This document shows positions 1 to 6,923 of a DNA stretch of 33,557 bases, piece by piece. Within the stretch, counting starts at the first letter, position 1, and each line of letters starts with the position of its first letter. The translations under genes and the position numbers were made by a program. The stretch is from Leeuwenhoekiella sp. GTDB taxonomy: Bacteria; Bacteroidota; Bacteroidia; Flavobacteriales; Flavobacteriaceae. The stretch lies in the NCBI GenBank assembly GCA_002708845.1, contig PAPI01000028.1, positions 1 to 33,557 on the forward strand, read 5' to 3'. A model generated the notes under the pieces. That model was given only the letters and a program-made list of their open reading frames with translations. It had not been told where the DNA came from and searched no databases.

Positions 1-20
1 AAGAGAATTTCAACCAATAA

Positions 21-51
21 AAAACCCCCACCGTTTGTACGATGAGGGTTA
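21..51 (-). terminator. Probable terminator of the RNase G gene
   Basis: Read on the minus strand, AACCCTCA and TGGGGGTT form an imperfect stem (one mismatch) around an AT/GC-mixed loop, followed by a T-rich run. It lies just after the stop codon of the minus-strand ribonuclease gene, where an intrinsic terminator is expected. Confidence 0.6.
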
Positions 52-57
52 TTTCAG

Positions 58-1596
58 TTATCTAATTTCTTTCCCGTCTTTATCTGTAAAACGGTACTCG
101 AGATACGTGTAAGCATCTCTGGGCATTATTTTAACCCATTTTTTGTGTTCTATAAACCATTTAGAACGTACTGAAGGGAAGCCTTTTGTCAGGAAGGCCG
201 CTATAAAGGGATGCGTGTGTAACGTGATCTTTTTATAGTCTTTTTTGAATAGTTTGATCAAATCTGCCTGTATGCGATTGACAACACTTATAGGAGCCTC
301 AATCTCACCATCACCATTAGGATCTTTTTCCCGGGTTTTGATGTTCATCTCAGGGCGCACGCGCTGGCGTGTGATCTGGATGAGACCAAATTTACTTGGG
401 GGTAGGATTTTATGTTTGGCGCGGTCGTCGCTCATCTCATCGCGAAGATGATTGAAGAGCTTCTTACGATTTTCGGCTTTACCCATATCGATAAAGTCTA
501 TCACAATGATACCACCCATATCCCGCAGACGCAATTGTCTGGCGATCTCGGTGGCGGCGATTAAATTGACCTCGAGGGCCGTTTCTTCCTGGCTTTTGGC
601 CTTGTTAGACCTGTTACCACTGTTTACATCAATGACGTGGAGTGCTTCGGTATGTTCAATAACCAAATACGCACCGCGGCTCATCGAAACAGTCTTGCCA
701 AATGAAGTCTTTATTTGACGCTCAATCCCATGTTTTTCATAGATGGGAACCGAATTTTGATAGAGTTTTACGATATTTTCTTTATTAGGTGCAATCTCTT
801 GCAGGTATTCTTTGATTTGATAATACAATGTCTCATCATCCACGCAAATATTGGTGTACGAGTCGTTAAAAAGGTCTCTTAACATAGAAGAGGCCCGGTT
901 CATCTCGCCCAGTACTTTACTGGGAAGGTGAGCATTGTGTAATTTTTTACACATGGCGGTCCAACGGTCCACCAGGTTTTGTAGATCTTTGTCTAGTTCT
1001 GCAACCAGTTTTCCTTCAGCTACAGTGCGTACGATTACCCCAAATCCTTTGGGACGTATGCTCTGCATAAGGCGTTTAAGCCTGGCTTTTTCTTCGCGCG
1101 ATTCGATTTTTTGTGAGATCGAAATTCGGTCTGAAAAAGGAACAAGAACCACATATCTTCCGGCAATAGAAAGCTCACTGCTTATTCTGGGGCCTTTGGT
1201 AGAAATAGGTTCTTTTACTACTTGCACAAGGATAGATTGATTGGATTTTAAAGCATCTGCTATTTTTCCGTTTTTATCGATATCCTTATCTGCAGGAAAT
1301 TTTTTTAAGGAATAATCCTTGAGTTTACCTGTGCTTACACGTTTTACAAATTTCAAGAGGGTGGGAAGTTGAGGCCCGAGATCGTGATAGTGTAAAAACC
1401 CATCTTTCTCATAACCTACGTTGACAAACGCAGCGTTAAGACCTGAAACCGTCTTGCGTATTTTGGCAATAAAAATATCACCTACGCTAAACTGGTTATC
1501 TTCTTCATCCTTATGTAATTCTATTAGTTTACCATCTTTTAAAAGGGCAAAATCAACTGAAGTGGAACTGGATCGAATTATTAATTCATTATTCAC
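58..1596 (-). CDS. rng: Ribonuclease E/G family endoribonuclease (RNase G type)
   Basis: This is a 512-residue RNase E/G family protein, expected to cut single-stranded RNA in rRNA and tRNA maturation and mRNA decay. An S1-like region spans about residues 36-130. The catalytic core carries VIDVNSG (Asp323) and IVIDFIDM (Asp367), matching the two metal-binding aspartates of E. coli RNase E. The family core motif ARQLRLRDMGG precedes the second one. The length fits RNase G rather than RNase E, with no long C-terminal scaffold. Unlike the E. coli enzymes it has no CPxC zinc-link: the equivalent stretch after QITRQRVRPE is DPNGDGEIEAP, without cysteine. It sits downstream of a small basic ORF and HU on the same strand, but a 190-base gap suggests its own promoter. 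Confidence 0.93.
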   Translation of the reverse strand: MNNELIIRSSSTSVDFALLKDGKLIELHKDEEDNQFSVGDIFIAKIRKTVSGLNAAFVNVGYEKDGFLHYHDLGPQLPTLLKFVKRVSTGKLKDYSLKKFPADKDIDKNGKIADALKSNQSILVQVVKEPISTKGPRISSELSIAGRYVVLVPFSDRISISQKIESREEKARLKRLMQSIRPKGFGVIVRTVAEGKLVAELDKDLQNLVDRWTAMCKKLHNAHLPSKVLGEMNRASSMLRDLFNDSYTNICVDDETLYYQIKEYLQEIAPNKENIVKLYQNSVPIYEKHGIERQIKTSFGKTVSMSRGAYLVIEHTEALHVIDVNSGNRSNKAKSQEETALEVNLIAATEIARQLRLRDMGGIIVIDFIDMGKAENRKKLFNHLRDEMSDDRAKHKILPPSKFGLIQITRQRVRPEMNIKTREKDPNGDGEIEAPISVVNRIQADLIKLFKKDYKKITLHTHPFIAAFLTKGFPSVRSKWFIEHKKWVKIMPRDAYTYLEYRFTDKDGKEIR

Positions 1597-1786
1597 GCTT
1601 CATTAAATTATATCCGCCCCGTAGGTACGGGACAAAAGATTAAACATTATTATTTTTCACAGGATTTTGTGTACCGGCAGGAGTTTACGGCTAAAGCATA
1701 GTTGCTCAGCTTAAAAGTAATCTCCAGATGTCAATGAACGCAATGGTATACCCTAAAGGTATATTAAAAGAAAAAGTAGTGCTAGA

Positions 1787-1879
1787 CTACTTTTTCTTCT
1801 TGTGACGGTTAGCGCGACGACGTTTTTTACGTTTGTGCGTAGCTACCTTGTGTCTTTTTCTTTTCTTACCACTTGGCAT
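1787..1879 (-). CDS. 30-residue Lys/Arg/His-rich mini-protein, possible small ribosomal protein
   Basis: This short ORF runs from an ATG at 1879 to a TAG at 1787. It encodes 30 residues beginning MPSGKKRKRHKVATHKRKKR and ending in four lysines. About two thirds of the residues are Lys, Arg or His, and there is no acidic or aromatic residue. It starts 24 bases after the stop codon of the HU gene on the same strand, so it is probably co-transcribed with HU. The composition is typical of tiny rRNA-binding proteins. It does not look like THX of the 30S subunit. It might correspond to a small Bacteroidetes-specific ribosomal protein, but I cannot confirm that from sequence alone. I do not assign a function. 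Confidence 0.7.
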   Translation of the reverse strand: MPSGKKRKRHKVATHKRKKRRRANRHKKKK

Positions 1880-1903
1880 AAGAGCTCAGTTTAAAATTAA
1901 TAG

Positions 1904-2200
1904 TTAGTTTTCGTCTACAGATACATTAGACTTAACACCTTCTACAAAAACCTTAGCAGGCTTAAATGCAGGAATGTTATGTGCAGGTATCTTAATTGTA
2001 GTATTCTTTGAGATGTTGCGACCAGTTTTCTCAGCACGGGTTTTAATGATAAAACTACCAAAACCTCTAAGATATACATTGTCACCACCTTCGAGTGAGT
2101 TCTTAACTTCATCCATAAAAGTCTCTACAGTAGCCTGTACATCATTTTTCTCAATTCCTAATTTCTCAGAAATTTTCGCAACAATATCTGCTTTTGTCAT
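1904..2200 (-). CDS. HU/IHF-family DNA-binding protein
   Basis: This 98-residue protein belongs to the HU/IHF family of nucleoid proteins, which bind and bend DNA as dimers. The N-terminal helices MTKADIVAKISEKLGI and the DNA-binding arm region FGSFIIKTRAEKTGRNISKNTTIKIPA are clear. The tail IPAFKPAKVFVEGV is the usual family end, followed by a short acidic extension. A good Bacteroidetes promoter lies about 35 bases upstream, which fits a strongly expressed gene. The 30-residue basic ORF follows directly and is probably on the same transcript. Confidence 0.95.
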   Translation of the reverse strand: MTKADIVAKISEKLGIEKNDVQATVETFMDEVKNSLEGGDNVYLRGFGSFIIKTRAEKTGRNISKNTTIKIPAHNIPAFKPAKVFVEGVKSNVSVDEN

Positions 2201-2235
2201 TACGTATTATTTTAGGGGGTTAAAATTTAAGGGTG

Positions 2236-2268
2236 CAAATATACACATTAAAAAATCAATATTTCAAA
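2236..2268 (-). promoter_or_regulatory. Promoter of the HU gene (Bacteroidetes type)
   Basis: On the minus strand TTTG (2265-2268) is followed 21 bases later by TATATTTG (2236-2243), an exact TAnnTTTG -7 element. The start codon of HU is 35 bases further on. Confidence 0.75.
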
Positions 2269-2325
2269 CGTAAAAGATTAAAATATAACTAGATAAACGG
2301 TTAATTTGAAGAAAAGGTATTTTTT

Positions 2326-3411
2326 GTGTTCAATTTTTCTAAAAAACTCATAGACTGGTATTTACAAAACAAACGCGAACTCCCATGGCGCAAGACACGA
2401 GACCCCTATCGCATCTGGTTGTCTGAAATTATCCTACAACAAACACGTGTGGAGCAGGGAATGCCCTACTATTTTAGGTTTGTGGAAGCCTATCCCGATA
2501 TCAGGGCGCTAGCAAATGCTGCTGAAGATGAAGTCCTAAAATTATGGCAGGGACTGGGGTATTATTCGCGTGCGCGAAATTTACATGCAACAGCCAAAAA
2601 AGTGGCTTTTGATCTGGATGCCAGGTTCCCAAATACCTATGCCGAAATTAAAAAGCTTAAAGGGGTTGGTGACTATACCGCAAGCGCTATTGCATCGATA
2701 TGTTTTGATGAGGCTGAAGCTGTAGTTGATGGTAATGTATACAGGGTGCTTTCCCGGGTTTTTGGGATTGATACGCCCATAGATAGTACTTCCGGAAAAA
2801 AAGAGTTTAAAGCCCTTGCGCAGCAATTGATAGATCCTAAAGATCCTGCGACCTTTAATCAGGCGTTGATGGAATTTGGTGCTACCCAATGCAAACCCAA
2901 AAATCCTTATTGTCTGCACTGCCCATTTCAACAGGATTGTCTGGCTTATGCCAGTGGTAAAATAAATGAATTACCCGTAAAGCAGGGAAAAACTAAGGTT
3001 AGAGACCGGTATTTTAATTACCTGATTGTGTTGGGGCCTTCGGGTGAAACGATTTTAAGGCAACGGGATAAAAAAGGAATCTGGGGCGGACTTTTTGAAT
3101 TTCCGCTTCTGGAAACCGAAAAGCCTTTAAAAGAGACACGCTTTCGCGAAAGCGTAAAAAAGCTAAAATTACCGGGAGCACAGTCTGATGTCGCGATTGA
3201 AGATTTAAATGAGCAAAGTCTCATCGCGTTAACTTCTGAAGCGATAATACATAAACTATCACACCAAAAGCTTCATGTTCACTTTTGGTTACTCAAACTA
3301 AAGGAAGTTTCAGGTTTGCAAACCATTCATTATACAGAGTTTGAAACCTATGCTGTACCTCGCGTGATAGACCGTTTTATGGAAGACTTTGATTTTAAGC
3401 AGTATTTGTAA
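2326..3411 (+). CDS. mutY: A/G-specific adenine glycosylase MutY
   Basis: MutY removes adenine mispaired with 8-oxoguanine. This 361-residue protein has all expected landmarks: the catalytic glutamate in SEIILQQT (Glu34), the helix-hairpin-helix LKGVGDYTASAI (residues 111-122), the conserved aspartate in VVDGNVYRV (Asp135), and a [4Fe-4S] loop with Cys189, Cys196, Cys199 and Cys205 in the C-x6-C-x2-C-x5-C spacing. The remaining C-terminal part, from about residue 225, is the Nudix-like 8-oxoG recognition domain. The start is a GTG at 2326, the only one giving the family N-terminus. A perfect 18-bp palindrome lies inside the gene at 3138-3155. The gene is followed by ssb, which has its own promoter. 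Confidence 0.96.
   Translation: MFNFSKKLIDWYLQNKRELPWRKTRDPYRIWLSEIILQQTRVEQGMPYYFRFVEAYPDIRALANAAEDEVLKLWQGLGYYSRARNLHATAKKVAFDLDARFPNTYAEIKKLKGVGDYTASAIASICFDEAEAVVDGNVYRVLSRVFGIDTPIDSTSGKKEFKALAQQLIDPKDPATFNQALMEFGATQCKPKNPYCLHCPFQQDCLAYASGKINELPVKQGKTKVRDRYFNYLIVLGPSGETILRQRDKKGIWGGLFEFPLLETEKPLKETRFRESVKKLKLPGAQSDVAIEDLNEQSLIALTSEAIIHKLSHQKLHVHFWLLKLKEVSGLQTIHYTEFETYAVPRVIDRFMEDFDFKQYL
3138..3155. repeat. Perfect 18-bp palindrome inside mutY
   Basis: ACGCTTTCGCGAAAGCGT is its own reverse complement. It is read in frame as RFRESV within the C-terminal domain of MutY, a poorly conserved part of the protein. I found no second full copy in this window; a 10-base piece (TTCGCGAAAG) recurs at 29353-29362 in tag. 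Confidence 0.7.
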
Positions 3412-3452
3412 CTTCCTGTCAATTCTACACCGTTCAAAAGGATAAAGTATAG

Positions 3453-3483
3453 TTGAGCGACTGCTTAATTTTAGTTACTTTTG
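3453..3483 (+). promoter_or_regulatory. Promoter of ssb-gldE-gldD (Bacteroidetes type)
   Basis: TTG (3453-3455) and TACTTTTG (3476-3483) are separated by 20 bases, matching the -33/-7 pattern. The ssb ATG follows 20 bases after the -7 element, so the leader is short. Confidence 0.65.
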
Positions 3484-3503
3484 ATCTTTAAAAATTACAG
3501 ATT

Positions 3504-3968
3504 ATGTCAGGTACGTTAAATAAAGTTATGCTTATAGGTCACACGGGAGATGATGTGAAGATGCACTATTTTGAAGGAGGCGGTGCAATAGGTCGTTTTC
3601 CTTTGGCAACTAACGAAACCTATACCAATCGTACCACCGGAGAGCGTGTGAGTAATACCGAGTGGCATAATATTGTAGTGCGTAATAAAGGCGCTGAGAT
3701 TTGTGAGAAGTATTTGAAAAAGGGCGACAAAGTTTATGTGGAAGGACGTATCAAAACCCGTAAATGGCAGGATGAGTCTGGTAATGAGCGGTACAGCACC
3801 GAAATACAGTGCACTGATTTTACATTTTTAACGCCTAAAGATGCTAGTGGAATGCCCCAACAAGGCAGCACTCAGCCACAAGCTGCTCAAACACGATCTG
3901 CGGCTCCTTCTGCACCGGCAGTTTCACCGGGTTATGAAGACGATGATGAAGATGATTTGCCATTCTAA
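3504..3968 (+). CDS. ssb: Single-stranded DNA-binding protein SSB
   Basis: SSB coats single-stranded DNA during replication, repair and recombination and recruits partner proteins through its C-terminal tip. This 154-residue protein has the OB-fold core at about residues 1-112, starting MSGTLNKVMLIGHTGDDVKM and including TEWHNIVVRNKGAEICEKYLKKGD. A flexible Gln/Ala/Pro-rich linker follows, then the acidic tip DDDEDDLPF, the standard docking site for SSB-interacting proteins. A promoter lies directly upstream. The gene is followed after 44 bases by gldE, a gene order conserved in gliding flavobacteria. The DUF3127 protein at 26635-27009 ends in a very similar tip. Confidence 0.96.
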   Translation: MSGTLNKVMLIGHTGDDVKMHYFEGGGAIGRFPLATNETYTNRTTGERVSNTEWHNIVVRNKGAEICEKYLKKGDKVYVEGRIKTRKWQDESGNERYSTEIQCTDFTFLTPKDASGMPQQGSTQPQAAQTRSAAPSAPAVSPGYEDDDEDDLPF

Positions 3969-4012
3969 TAGCCATTTGGAAGTTAGATTTCACGAGATAA
4001 AACAGTTAAGCA

Positions 4013-5341
4013 TTGGATCCTGACCCCCCAAGTTTATTCCTAATTCAAAATAGTTTTTCAGCTACAACTGTTGTTGAAATCGTTGCAGTGCTTATACTTT
4101 TGGTCTGCTCAGCATTGATAAGTGGTACCGAAGTAGCCTTCTTCTCGCTCACTGCTGCAGATCTGGAACTCGACCCTGAAAAACAGACCCGAAAAGATCA
4201 ACTTGTTGTTCGCCTGCTCGAAAAGCCGAAAAAACTTTTGGCTACCATACTTGTGGCCAACAACTTTATCAACATTGCAATCGTACTCATTTTTGCCAGT
4301 CTTGGAGAAACACTCTTTGCAGGTCTTGAGTCGGTACAAATTGGGTTTATAAACCTTCGGTTTTTTGTTGAAGTTGTAGCGATTACTTTTCTGATTTTGA
4401 TGTTTGGTGAAATTTTGCCAAAGGTATATGCCAGTCGTAATAAGGTAGCTTTTTCAGGTCAGATGGCTTATCCCATGGTGGTTTTAGACTTTATCATTTC
4501 GCCATTAAGTACGCCTATGCGTGCCGTAACCTTATTCTTACAGGATCGTTTTGGTAAACAAAAAGGAAACATCAGTATTGATCAGTTGGGGCAGGCGCTC
4601 GAACTTACCAGTGAAGAAGATACATCGCTCGAAGAGCAGAAAATTTTACGAGGTATTGTAAGTTTCGGGAATACTGATACCAAACAGGTGATGAAACCCC
4701 GAATGGATATTTTTGCCCTCAATATGGAATGGTCGTATGCCGAGATTATTCCTTTGGTGATTGAAAACGGATACTCGCGTATTCCTGTTTTTGATGAGAA
4801 TATAGACAACATCACCGGGATTTTATACGTCAAAGATCTTCTACCTCATATTGATGAAGAAGATTTTGACTGGGTTAGTCTGTTGCGTGAGCCTTATTTT
4901 GTGCCCGAAAATAAAAAGCTTGACGATTTACTTAATGAGTTTAAAGACAAGCGTAATCACCTGGCTATTGTAGTTGATGAATATGGCGGCACCAGCGGAC
5001 TCATCTCGCTTGAAGATATTATTGAAGAAATTGTGGGAGACATCAGCGATGAGTTTGATGATGAAGATATTGTCTTCTCTAAGCTTGATGACAACAACTA
5101 TATTTTTGAAGGAAAGACTTCGCTTAAAGATTTTTATAAAGTAATAAGGCTTGAAGATCCGCAGGCATTTGAAGACAACAAAGGGGAAGCCGAAACTTTA
5201 GCCGGTTTTATTTTGGAAATTTCAAAAGGTTTTCCGCGTAAAAATGAGATAATAAACTTTGAGCATTATGCGTTCACCATCGAGGTGATCGATCAAAAGC
5301 GCATTAAACAAATTAAACTTACCATCAGGGATCTTGACTAA
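4013..5341 (+). CDS. gldE: Gliding motility protein GldE (CNNM/CorC-like, CBS domains)
   Basis: GldE is an inner-membrane protein needed, with GldD, for flavobacterial gliding and the type IX secretion machinery. This 442-residue protein starts with hydrophobic segments of a CNNM/DUF21 domain (about residues 18-160, including SGTEVAFFSL). A CBS pair follows, with YSRIPVF near 254-260 and AIVVDEYGGTSGLISLEDIIEEIVGD near 318-343. It ends in a CorC/HlyC-type domain. The related CorC proteins handle Mg2+/Co2+, but transport by GldE is not shown here. The chosen start is a TTG at 4013, giving MDPDPPSLFL. Its end overlaps gldD by 8 bases, implying translational coupling. The neighbourhood ssb-gldE-gldD makes the name secure. 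Confidence 0.92.
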   Translation: MDPDPPSLFLIQNSFSATTVVEIVAVLILLVCSALISGTEVAFFSLTAADLELDPEKQTRKDQLVVRLLEKPKKLLATILVANNFINIAIVLIFASLGETLFAGLESVQIGFINLRFFVEVVAITFLILMFGEILPKVYASRNKVAFSGQMAYPMVVLDFIISPLSTPMRAVTLFLQDRFGKQKGNISIDQLGQALELTSEEDTSLEEQKILRGIVSFGNTDTKQVMKPRMDIFALNMEWSYAEIIPLVIENGYSRIPVFDENIDNITGILYVKDLLPHIDEEDFDWVSLLREPYFVPENKKLDDLLNEFKDKRNHLAIVVDEYGGTSGLISLEDIIEEIVGDISDEFDDEDIVFSKLDDNNYIFEGKTSLKDFYKVIRLEDPQAFEDNKGEAETLAGFILEISKGFPRKNEIINFEHYAFTIEVIDQKRIKQIKLTIRDLD

Positions 5342-5921
5342 GTCTGCCTCGTATATCATTAAATGCTTATCGGTTACAGGACTCCTGTTTATTCTGAGTA
5401 TGCAATCCTGTAAAGAGGAAGTACTGCCCAAACCTAACGGATTTTTAGCTTTGGATTATAAGGCACCTGAATATGTAAATTATTTAGGGGATGATTGTCC
5501 GTACAGTTTTATGAAGAACACTGAAGCACGAGTAAAATATAAAGAAGATTGTTCTGCCGTTTTAGAATATCCCGGCCTTGATGGAGCTTTATATCTTACT
5601 TACCGCAAAGTAGATGGGAATATAAGACAATTGCTTACTGATGCTCAAAAACTCACCTATGAGCATGTGGTTAAAGCAGATAACATCATTGAGGAAAAAT
5701 ATATTAATCCTGAACATAACGTGTATGGGATGTTTTATGATGTAACCGGTAATGCGGCTTCACAATCCCAATTCTACGTAACTGACAGTACCGCACATTT
5801 CATCACGGGCTCAATTTATTTTAACGTGACACCCAACTACGACAGCATTCTCCCAGCCGCCGCATACCTCAAGACAGACATCAGGCATTTGATGGAAAGT
5901 CTACGCTGGAAACAGGAATAA
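5334..5921 (+). CDS. gldD: Gliding motility lipoprotein GldD
   Basis: GldD is a lipoprotein required for gliding motility in Flavobacterium and for type IX secretion-linked functions. The 195-residue product starts with a lipoprotein signal peptide ending ILSMQSC, so Cys26 should be lipidated. The mature domain begins near KPNGFLALDYKAPEYVNY and has the family pattern up to the C-terminal helix LMESLRWKQE. The start is a TTG at 5334 that overlaps the gldE stop by 8 bases. The next gene begins after 73 bases with its own -7 element, so this is likely the end of the operon. Confidence 0.92.
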   Translation: MTKSASYIIKCLSVTGLLFILSMQSCKEEVLPKPNGFLALDYKAPEYVNYLGDDCPYSFMKNTEARVKYKEDCSAVLEYPGLDGALYLTYRKVDGNIRQLLTDAQKLTYEHVVKADNIIEEKYINPEHNVYGMFYDVTGNAASQSQFYVTDSTAHFITGSIYFNVTPNYDSILPAAAYLKTDIRHLMESLRWKQE

Positions 5922-5982
5922 CACCATCTCTTACCTCCTCTTAATTTGTGCTTAGAACTGATGCAGCGGGTTTAAAAAAAGC

Positions 5983-5990
5983 TAGTTTTG
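5983..5990 (+). promoter_or_regulatory. -7 promoter element very close to the EamA start codon
   Basis: TAGTTTTG matches TAnnTTTG exactly. The ATG begins only 5 bases later, so transcription would start at or within a base or two of the start codon. No clear -33 element is visible at the usual distance. Confidence 0.5.
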
Positions 5991-5994
5991 CGCA

Positions 5995-6891
5995 ATGCAA
6001 AACGATCAAAAAAAGTGGATATATCTCATTATTCTTTCAGTAGTTTGGGGAAGCTCTTATATACTGATCAAGAAATCACTTGAAGGTTTCAGTCCGTTTC
6101 AACTTGGCGCCATTCGTATCATTTTTTCTACGACTTTTCTTTTTGCTATTGGTTTTAACTCGTTAAAAACGATAACCCGGGCGCAATGGCCTTGGGTGGC
6201 TTTAAGTGCTTTATGCGGGACGTTCCTGCCGGTATTTCTGTTCTCTTTTGCAGAAACTCAAATTGACAGCAGCATCGTTTCGATACTGAACTCCCTGGTG
6301 CCGCTCTTTACCATTTTAATTGGTTATTTCGCTTTTCGACTGCGTTTTACAGGGCTTCAGTTTACCGGTGTTTTGCTGGGACTGGCGGGAGCCGCTCTGC
6401 TTATTTTTAATGGGGCATCTGTAAACCCCAACCAAAATTACTGGTTTGCGGGTCTGGTAGTCTTTGCGGCTTTGTGCTACGGAGCGAATGCAAATATTAT
6501 CAAAGCTAAACTGCAGGAAGTGTCTTCAACAGCTATTGCTGTAGGTAATTTTGCTGTGATGATTCTTCCGGCATTGGTTTTGGGTTTTTTTGCAGGCTTG
6601 CCGGAAAAGGATTTTTCAGATGATGTGATTTTTGAAGCTTTGCTCTACGTAGCCTTACTTTCGGTTGTGGGAACCGGGATTGCAAAAATCCTTTTTAATA
6701 GACTCATTCAAATCTCTTCACCGGTGTTTTCGACCAGTGTGACTTATTTGATACCCATAGTTGGTATTTTTTGGGGAGTTCTCGACGGCGAACGTTTTAC
6801 AGCAACTCACGGGGTGGGAGCTCTGGTGATTTTAGCTGGAGTCTATCTCGTAAACCGCAGCCGTAGTAAACAAAAAAAAACCGACAGTTAA
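5995..6891 (+). CDS. EamA/DMT-family inner-membrane transporter
   Basis: This 298-residue protein belongs to the drug/metabolite transporter superfamily, whose members export amino acids, metabolites or drugs. It begins with the typical KWIYLIILSVVWGSSYILIKKSLEG and has two EamA repeats, about residues 8-138 and 150-288, giving roughly ten transmembrane helices. A short charged tail RSRSKQKKTDS follows. The substrate cannot be told from sequence. The ATG at 5995 is supported by the match to the family N-terminus. An intrinsic terminator overlaps its stop codon. Confidence 0.9.
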   Translation: MQNDQKKWIYLIILSVVWGSSYILIKKSLEGFSPFQLGAIRIIFSTTFLFAIGFNSLKTITRAQWPWVALSALCGTFLPVFLFSFAETQIDSSIVSILNSLVPLFTILIGYFAFRLRFTGLQFTGVLLGLAGAALLIFNGASVNPNQNYWFAGLVVFAALCYGANANIIKAKLQEVSSTAIAVGNFAVMILPALVLGFFAGLPEKDFSDDVIFEALLYVALLSVVGTGIAKILFNRLIQISSPVFSTSVTYLIPIVGIFWGVLDGERFTATHGVGALVILAGVYLVNRSRSKQKKTDS

Positions 6892-6904
6892 GTCGGTCTT
6901 TTTG
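6871..6904. terminator. Bidirectional terminator between the EamA gene and the M16 operon
   Basis: ACCGAC (6880-6885) and GTCGGT (6892-6897) form a 6-bp stem over the EamA stop codon. CTTTTT follows on the plus strand, and a run of nine T follows on the minus strand, so it can end transcripts from both convergent genes. Confidence 0.8.
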
Positions 6905-6923
6905 TTGAGAATCAGGAGATTTT

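Noticed and set aside
1747-1763. Short inverted repeat TATACC/GGTATA after the basic mini-protein gene
   Set aside because: On the minus strand no T-run follows, so I cannot call it a terminator. A 6-bp repeat in AT-rich DNA is not unusual.
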